The notes beneath the pieces were generated by a model. The model worked only from the letters and a program-made list of their open reading frames with translations. It had not been told where the DNA came from and ran no database searches. A stretch of DNA of 64,000 nucleotides from Alloascoidea africana (Eukaryota; Ascomycota; Alloascoideomycetes; Alloascoideales; Alloascoideaceae), in assembly GCA_030581615.1 (NCBI GenBank), contig JAKTTT010000004.1, positions 248,001 to 312,000 of the forward strand, read 5' to 3'. How positions within the stretch are numbered: position 1 is the stretch's first letter; each line of letters begins with the position of its first letter. The position numbers and the translations under genes are program-made. Of this stretch, positions 10,512 through 20,952 are shown piece after piece.

Positions 10512-12219
10512 TTAGATTGGAAGTTCAAAGGAAACGTTGACGTCGATTTCACGGGCAAGCTGAACAACCTTTGACAACTGGACAACCTTCTCAGCGGCCT
10601 CATCCAACTCGCTGAAGGAGAAGATCTTGAGGCCGGAATCGGCAATCATCTTCTGGGCAATTTCGAGGTTTGTACCTTGTAGACGGGCAACGATGGGGAT
10701 TGTCAGGTTCATTTCCTGTGTGACGGCAATGAGACCAGCGGCAATGTTGTCACATCGGACAATACCACCGAAAATGTTGACGAAGATGGCACTGACCTTC
10801 TTCTCCGAGGTGATGAGCTCAAACGCCTTCTTGATGGAATCGACAGTGGCACCACCACCGCAGTCCAAAAAGTTGGCAGGCTCACCGCCGTAAAGCTTGA
10901 TGATGTCCATGGTGGCCATGGCCAATCCAGCACCGTTCACGAGACAGCCAATGTTACCATCAAGCTTGATAAAGTTGAGGTTGCTGACGGAGGCCTCGAC
11001 TTCCTGGGGGTCCTCCTGGGAAAGATCTCTCCATGAGAAGACTTCCTCCTGTCTGAAAGAGGCATTGTCGTCAAAGCCAAGCTTGGCGTCCATGGCGACG
11101 ACCCGGTGGTCAACGGTCTCGGACAAGGGATTAATTTCGATCTGGGTGCAGTCTCTTTCCTGGAAAAGGGTGTAGAGCTTCTTGATGGTCTCTGCAGCCT
11201 CACCCTGGGCGGACTTGGAGAAGCCCAAAGCGGCTGCAACGTCCTTGGCAATAATGTCCGTAACGCCTGTCTTGATGTCCAAGGGGAAGGTCTTGATGGC
11301 ATCAGGTGTCTCCTTGGCGACTCCTTCAATGTCCATACCACCCTGGGAAGAGGCCACGATCATGGGAGACTGATTCTGTCTGTCCATGAGAATGGCACAG
11401 TAGGCTTCTCGGCGAACAAACTCTCTGCTGACAACGTAGACAGCAGTGACCTTCTTTCCCTGGGGGCCACTCTGCTTTGTGATGAGCTGATGGTTCAACA
11501 TCTGTTCAGCATAGAGCTTGGCCTCGAAAGGAGAGGTGATGACCTTGACACCTCCTTTCAGACCGGTGTCAAAGTGTCCCTTCCCACGGCCACCAGTGAG
11601 GGCCTGGGCCTTGATGACAAGATCTTCACCGCCAATGTTCTTAGCAATCTTCTCGGCTCCCTCAGGAGTGGTTGCGGCGTCTCCAGGAGGAACACCAACA
11701 CCGTACTATTGAAATGTTAGCAAGAAAGTGTACGTGAGCAAAACATGGATAATGAACATACCTGTTTCAAAAGAGCAGCAGATCGGAACTCATGAAGAGA
11801 GAGGAATCGTCGTTGGACAGTGGACTAGAGAAGTGTTAGTGCGATTCTAAAGCGCAAAAAATTCTGCTAAAATCCCGCTGGCCATCCTCATCTGTATCCT
11901 CGGCCTGGCCAGGAGTGCCCCTGCCAGTGCCAGTACCATCAGCAACAGCAACATCGCCGGCAGCAGCGGCAGCAGCGGCAGCGACGGGGAGAGCCGGCCC
12001 AGAGCTCCAGGAGACTCGACTGGGAGGTTTAGTACCGCTGGCCGTTGGTGAAAACTCGACGGAAGCAGCAAGTGGGCGTAGTGGGGGCGGGGTAGTCGAG
12101 TACCTGTTTCGGCAAGAAGGACCAGGGATGGGAATCGAGGGGCAGAATCAAAACACATGGGCTTCGCATACCTTGCCAGCGGCTCTCAAAGATGACTTTG
12201 CAATGGCTCTGGAGAACAT
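10512..12219 (-). CDS. LSC2: succinyl-CoA ligase beta subunit, mitochondrial
   Basis: TCA-cycle enzyme making succinate and ATP from succinyl-CoA in the matrix. Three exons: 12219-12172, 11824-11762 and 11705-10512, giving 434 residues. Exon 1 encodes MFSRAIAKSSLRAAGK, an Arg/Ser/Ala-rich import presequence. Exon 2 encodes STVQRRFLSLHEFRSAALLKQ, where the mature ATP-grasp domain starts. Exon 3 holds KAQALTGGRGKGHFDTG, SSQGGMDIEGVA, EINPLSE and the CoA-ligase domain (CLVNGAGLAMATMD, DCGGGATVD, NIFGGIVRCD). Intron 1 (347 nt, GTATGC...CTAAC...TAG) is GC-rich; intron 2 (56 nt) has GTATGT, GCTAAC and ATAG. All junctions are phase 0. The 3' end is convergent with ARO3, 89 bp away. Confidence 0.95.
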
Positions 12220-13885
12220 TGTGGTTGATCGGTTGATTGGTTGATTGAACTTGTGGTTGAATACGGAAGTGAACACGAACCCGGTGATAGGAAGGGAAGA
12301 GTGAGTGAGAAGAAGAAGAAGAGAGGGAGAGAGTGGGAATAAAACAGCAAGACGGAAAGTTTAAAAAGGGACGAGAGGTTGGGCATATAAATACCAGAAC
12401 CACGCGAAAGCGAGCGTGAGGTTTGCGAACAGCAGGCCCGGGCACGAACCGCGAGCCACAAGGAGACTTTGCGGCCAGGACAAGGAGCCTTGGGGCCTTG
12501 GAGCCCTGGAGCCCTGGCCGTGGCCTCGCGGGCTGCTTTTTCGTCTGCTGCTGGAGGACTCGCTGCCTCGCGGCTCGCCTGGCGGGCGGACCGGCCGGGT
12601 AAGCCGCCCGCTAGCCGCCCGCAAGCCTCACCGCGCGAGGCCGCTGGGGCCAACCATAGCGGTTCCATTGGTCCTGGGGGCTCCTTTTGCCCGGCGTTTT
12701 TGCCCTATTGGGAGCTGATGGCTTTGTGTCTTGGTATTATTTGCGCTGGCGGGTTCGTTCGCGCTGACTCCGGCTCGTTCTACTTCTATACGTCCGATTT
12801 GGCAGAAACCAGGTGCACCACGCAATGTGGAGCCAATGGCATATCGACGGCAACCGCACCGGAGACCGCGACGGCAAAGCCCAAGCCAAAGACCAAAGGC
12901 GAAATTCCAAAGGCGACAAAAAATGCTAATGCAGAAGCACAAGCAGAGGCATTAGCCAAAGAGAAGAATTAGAGAATAATCCGGGGTGAAGGGCTTGCCC
13001 GTGGGGTGAGTCTCGTTCCTACTCGATCCGACCAGATCCCGCCATCTGCTCTGATTTCTACACTATCCGATAGCTAGATAATACCGCGGTTCGCCATGTA
13101 CGTGGCTGTTTGGACATGCTTTTACAGTGTAGTGTAATCTAGTGTAAGGGTTCCGGCCCATCTTGTGCGAATTGGTACTACAGAGTAGACCCATAACCAA
13201 AGAATGGGCCTGTCCAGGCTGGAGTTTTCGTTCTTGTGAATCTGGGGCTGATTCTGATTCCGACGCAGACTCTGATGTTGATCTGCCCGGGGAATGTGCG
13301 AAAAAAAGATCTTCGGCTAACGTTGACCCTCAACCTAAACGGCGGCGGGAATTCCCTGCCTGTCCCCGGATCCAGCCAACGCCCATCTCCATGCCAGCAC
13401 AAGCACAAAGATTGCCGCACTCGAATTTCGATCGTCCCATAATTAATTCAGCCTGGCGTAGGATCGCTGTTTCAGGAAAAGCTACTCGGAAACGGAGCGC
13501 GGGGGAGGGGAAGTTCCTATTTGGAAATAGAGGGGGACTAACTAACTGGTATAAAAGCCTCCTCTAGTCCTATACTTTGGTCCTTCCTAGATCCCCAGGC
13601 AATAAAAAGTAGCGAATCTTGACTGCGTAGAGAAAGTTCTTAAAGTATGCATGGTTTGTAAACTTGAGCCAGTATAAATTTTGTTCATTCTACTTTGGCA
13701 TGTTGTTTCAGCCAGACTAATATTGGTCTTTACACTTGTTTTCACAAATAATATAAATCATTGATTTAAAAATTGACAACCGCTATCTATGAAACTGTTA
13801 TATAGATCTAAATCGAAACCAAAAAATTCCAATTTCTTTACATCCTGCTCAAATTCCCAGCAAAATCAGAATCGGCAATGCAAAT
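12220..13885. other. gene-free interval with a GC-rich island
   Basis: A GC-rich island (about 12410-12800) lies just upstream of the LSC2 start, similar in character to those upstream of SKT5, BUR6 and the CCHC gene. Open frames at 12469-12972 and 13163-13567 have compositionally driven sequence and match no family I recognise. TATAAAA-like sequence at about 13549 and AT-rich DNA follow. Confidence 0.5.
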
Positions 13886-14491
13886 TCAAAAAACCTTGGA
13901 AACAGCCTCGTAGAAAGACTGTCCTTGAGACTTTGCAATGCTCAACTCAAGCTCAGTTGGCTGTCTTGAACCATCACCAGCGGCGAAAGTACCGGCACCC
14001 CATGCAGATCCACCGTGTGGCTCCTCAAGGTTTGTAATTTCGGCGAAAACTGGCTTGTATCCCAATGGAACATAGATCATACCATGGTGCACAAAGTTGG
14101 AAAGAGAGTTGAGAATTGTAACTTCCTGGCCACCTCCGGGGGTACCTGTGGAGACAAAAGCGCCAAAGTACTTGTGGTAAAGAGTTCCAGCGGCCCAGAG
14201 ACCACCAGTGCTGTCCCAAAATGACTTGAACTGTGCAGCTGGGGATCCAAATCTTGTGGGGAATCCAAAGAGGAACGCATCATACTCTTTCAAAGTGTTG
14301 GCAGATGCAATTGGGTAGTCGGGCCTTGCGGGAGCATGGATCAACTTGAGGATGTCCTCGGATAGAGTTTCGGGGACTTGATAGATCTGGGCATCACCGC
14401 CAGCAGCCTTGACACCAGCACGAACGGATTCGGCGAGTTTGGCAACGTGGTGATAAGTGGAGTAAATGATAATTGCGATTCTTGGAGCCAT
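13886..14491 (-). CDS. PST2: flavodoxin-like NAD(P)H:quinone oxidoreductase, copy A
   Basis: The 201-residue flavodoxin-fold protein is of the WrbA type, including yeast Pst2, Ycp4 and Rfs1, which reduce quinones by two electrons and sit at eisosome-associated membranes. The FMN phosphate loop is IIIYSTYHHVAKLAE at residues 6-20. Further blocks are FGFPTRFGSPAAQFKSFWD and STGTPGGGQEVT, typical of the family. The gene is divergent from a near-identical copy at 15451, about 84% identical by eye. A TATA-like element (14585-14593, minus) and a Yap1-type site (14806-14812) lie upstream. PST2 is chosen as family name; YCP4 or RFS1 would be equally consistent. Confidence 0.9.
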   Translation of the reverse strand: MAPRIAIIIYSTYHHVAKLAESVRAGVKAAGGDAQIYQVPETLSEDILKLIHAPARPDYPIASANTLKEYDAFLFGFPTRFGSPAAQFKSFWDSTGGLWAAGTLYHKYFGAFVSTGTPGGGQEVTILNSLSNFVHHGMIYVPLGYKPVFAEITNLEEPHGGSAWGAGTFAAGDGSRQPTELELSIAKSQGQSFYEAVSKVF

Positions 14492-15450
14492 TCTGAGTTA
14501 TTGATAAATGTATTGATGATCTAGAAAGTTTAGGATGCTTTTTTCTGGAATATCGAGACAACAATTGAGGGGGGGAAAGGGATCTTTATATATTCCTTCA
14601 AACTTGAAGATTGGCTTGTCGACAAAAACTAGATTTGTTAATACAGGGGGAGGTGGGTGGGGGGAAAAGGGTTCAGAGTGGAATTAAGCTGCGGATTATT
14701 CAGAATTACAAGGGATGAAATGATGACAAAGATGAGAGAAAGGTTACGTGAGCCGCATTTGAGACACACGCAGAGATCTGTGAACGGATAGCGGTGACCA
14801 AGCATTGACTAAGATTTGCTAAGCAGATTCCTCAAATCTTTCTTTCCCAACATCTATCTATCTGGCTTTAACAACCGTTGCGATTTGTAATTGCAGTTCG
14901 GTTTTCTAAGCCTTGCTGGCGCTTACGTTCGTGAAAAAGTAGTACTGTAGATGATACACCCCAATTGATCCCGATCCTTGGCTATGTTCACACAGGGCAC
15001 GGGTTATGGTCCCACCGACCCAGAAAATAGTACTCCTACTGGTGGAATTCTTCCTAGATACTTCTTAATAACTCGGAAGAAACCCTTTGGAGATAGTGTG
15101 GCTTCCCAAGCTCTTGGTCCTAAAATATTTCACGCCTTGAACATTCTTGGTAAGACTAGGAAACCAATAGATCTACTATCATGTCTGCCCAGCTCTTGCC
15201 ACAACAAACAGCTTTTTTTTTCGTTTGTTTTGATGCTGATTAACGTATACCTGAACCTCTCCAATATTTTTTTCATTTACTCGATTAATCCCAAACCCTC
15301 GAAGGATCGTGTGTCAGCCTGTAATTCGTGCTTTCACACCATTGACCCGTTATTTCCTTGATGTTGGAGAGATATAAAAATCCAATCTCTTTCCTGTGGT
15401 TAGTTGCCATTAAGCATTGACACACAAGAAAGCATTAGAAATATCTCGGA
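14492..15450. other. shared divergent promoter of the two quinone-reductase genes
   Basis: The 959-bp interval contains a TATATAAAG on the minus strand (14585-14593) for copy A and TATAAAAA (15373-15380) for copy B, 70-78 bp before its ATG. A Yap1-type TGACTAA sits at 14806-14812. The frame at 14978-15361 has no recognisable domain and is judged chance. Confidence 0.6.
14806..14812 (-). promoter_or_regulatory. Yap1-type oxidative-stress site
   Basis: TGACTAA is the reverse complement of TTAGTCA, a Yap1/AP-1 response element. It lies between two flavodoxin-like genes whose yeast homologues respond to oxidative stress. A 7-mer alone is weak evidence. Confidence 0.35.
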
Positions 15451-16065
15451 ATGGCTCCCAAAATTGCAATTATCATTTACTCAACTTACCACCACGTTGC
15501 AAAACTAGCCGAATCGGTTCGGGCTGGTGTGAAAGCTGCTGGCGGTGATGCCCAGATCTACCAGGTACCAGAAACTCTATCCGAGGATGTCCTCGAGTTG
15601 ATCCATGCTCCTTCTAAACCTGACTACCCAATTGTAACTGTGGACACTTTGAAAGAGTATGATGCGTTCCTTTTCGGATTCCCCACGAGATTTGGAACCC
15701 CAGCTGCACAGTTCAAGTCGTTTTGGGATAGTACCGGTGGTCTCTGGCCTTCCGCAACACTCTTCCACAAGTTTTTTGGTGTATTTGTTTCTACAGGAAC
15801 CCCCGGGGGTGGTCAAGAGGTTACAATTTTCAATTCTCTTTCCAATTTTGTCTATCATGGTATGATCTATGTTCCATTGGGATACAAACCAGCAATTGAG
15901 GAAATGACAAACTTGGTAGAACCCCATGGTGGATCTGCATGGGGCGCTGGAACTTTTGCAGGTGGAGATGGCTCAAGAGAACCCACTGAGATTGAATTGA
16001 AAATTGCAAAGGCTCAGGGACAATCTTTTTACGGGTCTGTTTCAAAGTTTTTGAACGATAACTGA
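15451..16065 (+). CDS. PST2: flavodoxin-like NAD(P)H:quinone oxidoreductase, copy B
   Basis: The 204-residue paralogue of the copy at 13886-14491 is transcribed divergently from it. The FMN loop IIIYSTYHHVAK is unchanged and STGTPGGGQEVT is conserved. Differences cluster at residues 62-66, 99-111 and at the C-terminus, which is extended (FLNDN). This pattern suggests an inverted duplication with both copies still under selection. Expected role is two-electron reduction of quinones with FMN in oxidative-stress defence. The start is the only plausible ATG and sits 71 bp after a TATA-like element. Confidence 0.9.
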   Translation: MAPKIAIIIYSTYHHVAKLAESVRAGVKAAGGDAQIYQVPETLSEDVLELIHAPSKPDYPIVTVDTLKEYDAFLFGFPTRFGTPAAQFKSFWDSTGGLWPSATLFHKFFGVFVSTGTPGGGQEVTIFNSLSNFVYHGMIYVPLGYKPAIEEMTNLVEPHGGSAWGAGTFAGGDGSREPTEIELKIAKAQGQSFYGSVSKFLNDN

Positions 16066-17762
16066 TCTGAATGCAGAATGTGTAGTGTTTGAACTTGGTG
16101 ATAGAACTACATATACCTTTTTCTTTTTTTTTTTTTTTGCCCCATCGATAGATACATCAATATAGCTGAATCCTTTACAACGCTTTTCAATTATTTCTGT
16201 AGCCCCAGAAAGTCTTGGACTTAGGTTAAACAACATTCGAATGTTTCACTGCAAATGCGCCGTTTGCGGTCCAAGCCGTGCCGAGATTAACTTTAATTTC
16301 CATGATTGTGTTGACAGGGTTCTATTCTTGGACAAGCACAACTTGCTTAGCGTTATTAGGAAACTGCTCTAACAAGAGATTCAGGTGAACAAGCAACAAT
16401 GTGTCTCTACAGTTCGAGCTTTTCAAGCTTTTCAGTATGTGTTTTTTTGTACTGGGTAGACAAAACATAGTCTATAATACGTGGTCCTCCAAAAGGTTCA
16501 AGCAATGAACAAAACATGGCTAATGCTATTAGTTCTTTCTCAAAAATGCTGTACCTTCACTTTTTTAGGACAGAAACAAGACAACATGAGTTCTTTCAAA
16601 AAGCACACAAACAAAACCTTAGGCCATTTCAAGAATTTAAAACACTGAGGAAATTGGATTCAAAATTAATCACAGTAAAAACTCAGCTTAAGCCAAAAAA
16701 AAAGAATTACTTTCTCAACAATTCATGAAAGCGATTCCAAAACTGGATCATACAATGTACTTATCAGCTATTACTTGCTGTATTTAGAAACAAAAGTAGT
16801 ACTGAAGATTATCATGTGAAGAGAATCTTTATTACAGTTGTGCCCCATAAAATACACTAACAGTGACCTACCTCTTCCACCCTTCCGATGCCTGATAATT
16901 TTATCAAGTTCCAACTGACTAGGGGCCAACTTCACACCTTTTAAACTTTACATTGTTTGTAATAATGAGTTCTAACAATTTTTGCCGTTTTAAAGTATTC
17001 AGCATTGATATTCGGGTGCAATTTGCAAATTAGAGAGGTTGTTACAAGAAGGCATACGATGTGGATCTGATTTTTAACCGCAACTTGGGACACAAGCTTT
17101 GTTTAAATGTTCCCGGAATGGTGATCAGGAACTTTTTACATCAGTAGATTAACTTTCAAAGCTCAGGAAAATATGGGCCTATGTATGTCAAAGTACTCTT
17201 TTGCCTCACTTTGGCTCCAAGTAGCTCTTTATGTGCCTGTGCCATACACTTCAATTTCTTCAACCATGGTTTTTACTTTTAGGAAAAGTTGGCAGCTTTC
17301 CCTCTTTAACAGACCTCTGACAACATAGAAGCTTGGAAATAACCTAGATCTTCTTTTGAGTCTAATTAGCTTTGAAAGGTCCCTTTTGATGCTTATTGTA
17401 AGCTGTTGTTGCGGAATTCTGCTAGAAACAGTAGAGAACTCAGCTTTTCATGGCATCCTCCATATTAAGCAATCGCAAATGCGTTTCCACAATTAGGGTT
17501 TACATCTGTCAGACCGTCTTTCTGTGGCCAATTACTTGTCCTTCTAGGCGAAACCTCTAGAAAACAAACGAAATGATCAAAGAAAGATGCAGGTAAAAAT
17601 CTCTTCTCAGTACAAGAAGAAGCACTCAGAGTTAGACTACGAAAAGAAGCCACCAAAATAAAACTTCCACGGTGGCACTTCTTGTAGTGTTTTTATCTTG
17701 TTGTTCTTTTTGGCATTTTCTAGATTCACCAAATTCCGATCTATTAGAGAAATAAAGGAAGC
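16066..17762. other. gene-free interval
   Basis: About 1.7 kb of AT-rich DNA upstream of ARX1 with no frame, tRNA or repeat that I can support. Short frames at 16516-16728 and 17465-17656 look like chance. Confidence 0.5.
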
Positions 17763-17813
17763 ATGCTCCTCAAGACAAGATTTGGTGATAGAAGGTTTGG
17801 ATGCTCTGTCTAT

Positions 17814-17826
17814 ACACCCATACACC
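17814..17826 (+). promoter_or_regulatory. Rap1-type binding motif
   Basis: ACACCCATACACC is a perfect consensus match 90 bp upstream of the preferred ARX1 start (21 bp before an alternative ATG). Its position argues that the first ATG of the frame (17763) is in the promoter or leader rather than the true start. Confidence 0.55.
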
Positions 17827-17915
17827 TCTTCTCCAGTAATGTGCGTATGAGTAGTAAAAAAAAAAATTTTGGTCAACTAACCAGCATAAAACTTGTTGAG
17901 AAAACCCACCAAAAA

Positions 17916-19748
17916 ATGGATTTGGCCACTATACAGGGGAACCAGTCGGTACTTCTAGATGAGAAGAATCGACTCTCGGAGCCTGTGCTTGACAAATATA
18001 GACTCGCTGGTCAAATTTCACAAACGGTACTGTCTTACCTGATCCAACTAATCAATGAATCCTACCATTTGAAGACGAGAAAGAAGCTAAGCATCAAAGA
18101 ACTGTGTCAAATAGGAGATGAGTTTTTGATGAAACAGATTTCACTGCATTATAATGATAAGAAAAAACACAGCAAACAAGCTGAATTTGGCAATTTTCAA
18201 GACATGGAAAAAGGAATTGCGCTTCCTGTCTCGATCGAAAGAAACGATATCGTTGCAAACTATACACCGGAGATTGATGATGATGAGAGTGGAAATGCTG
18301 AAGAAGCAACCGCTTATTTACAAGTTGGAGACATTGTCAAAATTTCACTTGGTGTGCATTTTGATGGATATACTTCGCAGGTTTCTCATACAGTTGTCAT
18401 TTATCCAGAAGCTGTGCCGAATAGCGAGACTGGGCAATTGGCACCTCCTGGACCTCTCCTTGGGCCCAAGGCTGATTCGGTTTGTGCTGCTCACATTGCT
18501 ACAGAAGCGGTTATTGCGTATCTTGGCTCAGCCATGTTCCCAGGAATACTCAAATCGGACAATTATTCAACCGTCACAGGTAAAAACATTAAACTGCTGG
18601 TGAACGAGATTGCGGAGGTGTATCACTGTACAGTTGTCCCTGGATCAAGGGTGCGAAGAATCAGGAGGTTTCTGAGCGGTCAAAACGAAGGAATCGTGAA
18701 TGAGCGTGAGGTAAAAGGTGTTTTCTGGACTGAGGCTGACCAAGAGTTCCAATTGTTGAAGAAGAAAAACGAAGAGGGAAATGAAAATGCACTCACATTG
18801 AGATCACTCAGTGCTGAAAGAGATGAGAGGGAAAATTTTACAGTTTCTCCGGGAGAGGTCTACCTTGTTGACCTTCAGTTTGCAGGCACCAAGGGATTTT
18901 CTGTTCCTGGCGTAGTGACACTAAAGAGTGTGGATCACTACACTGGGAAAAAGGGAGGCTCTAAGAAAACAGATGCTTCTATCACTACTGATGGAATCCC
19001 ACAGCAAACAGTGTCTTCTCTAGAGACTTTTAAACCGACTGTTTATCTTCGTGATCATGCAATCAAGTATCAACTCAAAATGAGATCCTCACGGTCATTA
19101 CTACAGAAAATAGACGATACCAGGTCCGTCTTTCCCTTCAAATTGGGGTACCTTTCTCCTTCGTTTGGCACCGATGATAATGAACAACTCAAATCAGATC
19201 TCAAAGTTGCCAGACTGGGTCTAAACGAGCTCGTGAACCACTCTCTGGTTGTCCCTCGATATGCCCAAACTGCAACTTTTGTGCCTCTGCAAGTGATCCT
19301 CAACAACCTTTCCCTCACATCTACCACTAACGCCTCTTTCCAACTTTCAGCAGCTACAAACTTTGACGATGCGCTGCCGCGACTCGGAATTTCGTCCTCG
19401 GCGTTGGAATCATTGACTAAACACGGTCTTCCTATCGCTACGAGCAGAGAGATGGCGACGATAATACTTATGGACCCATCTTGTAGTGCCAACGGCAAGA
19501 GCGAGGTGCTTAAGTTAACAGGAGGCTCGAAAACGATAAAGCCAAGCTGGGTCCACAGCGATTTCGACATTGAGACTGAAACTGTACAGGATGATATTGT
19601 AAACCTTTTGAAACAGTTATCAACGCTGGTTGCAGATAAAAAGTTTGGTATCAAAGTGAAGGAATGCCAGGGGATGAAGGTGCCTGGAATAACCAGCCAA
19701 GACAAATCTCTCCCCCAGGAACAAGAGCAGGAAATGCAATTGGACTAA
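17916..19748 (+). CDS. ARX1: pre-60S ribosome export factor, MetAP-like
   Basis: The 610-residue protein matches yeast Arx1, a methionine-aminopeptidase-fold shuttling factor that binds the pre-60S exit-tunnel region and nucleoporins. Conserved blocks are LDKYRLAGQISQTVL, VKISLGVHFDGYTSQVSHT, the near-invariant PGSRVRRIRRFLSGQNEGI, then GVFWTE and GEVYLVDL. As in Arx1, the pita-bread fold is kept without an intact set of metal ligands. Start choice: the frame is open from an ATG at 17763, with others at 17847 and 17916. Alignment to Arx1 begins at the third (MDLATIQ), which also has the best A-rich context. A CTAACCAG string at 17877-17884 could be a leader-intron acceptor. Confidence 0.92.
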   Translation: MDLATIQGNQSVLLDEKNRLSEPVLDKYRLAGQISQTVLSYLIQLINESYHLKTRKKLSIKELCQIGDEFLMKQISLHYNDKKKHSKQAEFGNFQDMEKGIALPVSIERNDIVANYTPEIDDDESGNAEEATAYLQVGDIVKISLGVHFDGYTSQVSHTVVIYPEAVPNSETGQLAPPGPLLGPKADSVCAAHIATEAVIAYLGSAMFPGILKSDNYSTVTGKNIKLLVNEIAEVYHCTVVPGSRVRRIRRFLSGQNEGIVNEREVKGVFWTEADQEFQLLKKKNEEGNENALTLRSLSAERDERENFTVSPGEVYLVDLQFAGTKGFSVPGVVTLKSVDHYTGKKGGSKKTDASITTDGIPQQTVSSLETFKPTVYLRDHAIKYQLKMRSSRSLLQKIDDTRSVFPFKLGYLSPSFGTDDNEQLKSDLKVARLGLNELVNHSLVVPRYAQTATFVPLQVILNNLSLTSTTNASFQLSAATNFDDALPRLGISSSALESLTKHGLPIATSREMATIILMDPSCSANGKSEVLKLTGGSKTIKPSWVHSDFDIETETVQDDIVNLLKQLSTLVADKKFGIKVKECQGMKVPGITSQDKSLPQEQEQEMQLD

Positions 19749-20952
19749 ACGCATCAATCTATGTATTGTGTTGTAATTTTCTTTTTCTTTACTTGTGTCT
19801 TAGAGAAAACTTCAAGTAGTCTTTCCAGTTTAAGCTGTAGTCTGAACCTAGAATACATGACGCGCTGAGTTCATCACCATTCCAAGGACACCGAACGAGC
19901 ACCTCTCCACAGCACAGTGCACTACAAAACAGTCCTCTTGCTCGATTGCGATACATGAAAAGACTATACCTTTGCTCCACGTCCTCACCTTTTCGACCTT
20001 GCTTTATGCTCGCAAAAGCTCTTCGATGCACACGTGACACATATTTTTGGATTAGCACACGCATTACTAAGCATTTCTCCCTGTTGGACTTGTTGCATCG
20101 CTTCCCTTTTCCCTTTTCCCTCTGCCCTCTTTTCTCTTCGCCATCGTCTATTGCGACTAAAACATCCCTTTTTCTATACCTTGTATTAAAGGTAAGGACA
20201 TTTAGTTTGGCATTGCCTTATGTTCCATGTCTGAATCCCCGTCTCAGTCTTCCTGTGTTCTTTTCAGATGGGCCTTTGTTTATATGACCCAGTGAGAGAC
20301 AGTAAAGCTAAGATGGTTTGTATTTGTTTTCACACGTTTCAAGTTGCCATCCTCGTGGATCAGACACACACCTGCTTTTTAGCGCTAGTGCCAGATGCTC
20401 AGCATTTGATTTCTGGATAGCCACCTTTTCAATAGACTGGCATTGCTTCCAGAAAATGGCTTGTGTTGTCTCTAAGCGACCCCTCGGCTGTTTGTTATTG
20501 TTGGCGCTGATGCTTGCTGTACACGCAGTCTCTCCCCCCAGTTGCTTTAGTTGCCATTACAGTCATTTATTCCTCGAGACAGGTGTCTGCCTTTCTCCTC
20601 GTTTTGATTCGACTACCCTGGCCATTAGAATTCCGGTTGTTTCAAGCAATTGAAAGCTTTAGGGTTTCTCGAGGGTTGGTGCTCTCCGAGGAGAACCTAC
20701 TACTTTGTATGCTTTCCTGCCCCCCTTCTCCAATTTACAAACCACGATTGGCTCTCCTCTGTTGGAACGACTGATACAAGACAAAGTGACTGGTTACATT
20801 TTGCTCAACGAGGGTTTTGGGGGAAATGATGCAGAGACATGACAATTACATATTACAGACTTTTCTCCTATCTAGTGGCCATTTTAAGAGGTGACTAACT
20901 AACTAACTTTTCTCGCCCCATTGTCTTTCATTTCCGAACACAGATAGTTTGA
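19749..20952. other. gene-free interval upstream of BMH
   Basis: A 1.2-kb pyrimidine-rich interval. It has a perfect CACGTGAC (Cbf1-type E-box) at 20031-20038. Frames on the plus strand (for example 20318-20653) have no recognisable domain. The long C/T-rich tract (20098-20155) resembles a leader of a highly expressed gene. Confidence 0.5.
20031..20038. promoter_or_regulatory. Cbf1-type E-box CACGTGAC
   Basis: Perfect reverse complement of GTCACGTG, the Cbf1 octamer. It is 915 bp upstream of the BMH start and 283 bp downstream of the ARX1 stop, so its target is uncertain. Confidence 0.35.

Noticed and set aside
11915-12244. plus-strand frame opposite LSC2
   Set aside because: It falls in and across LSC2 intron 1 and exon 1 on the other strand; the intron model is well supported.
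12469-12972. 167-codon plus-strand open frame upstream of LSC2
   Set aside because: It lies in a GC-rich island where stops are rare, has no domain, and its Ala/Lys/Glu-rich end looks compositional.
13163-13567. 134-codon plus-strand open frame
   Set aside because: No recognisable motif and no promoter or leader signs; patchy codon composition. It may be chance.
14978-15361. 127-codon frame between the quinone-reductase genes
   Set aside because: No domain; it overlaps the promoter of copy B.
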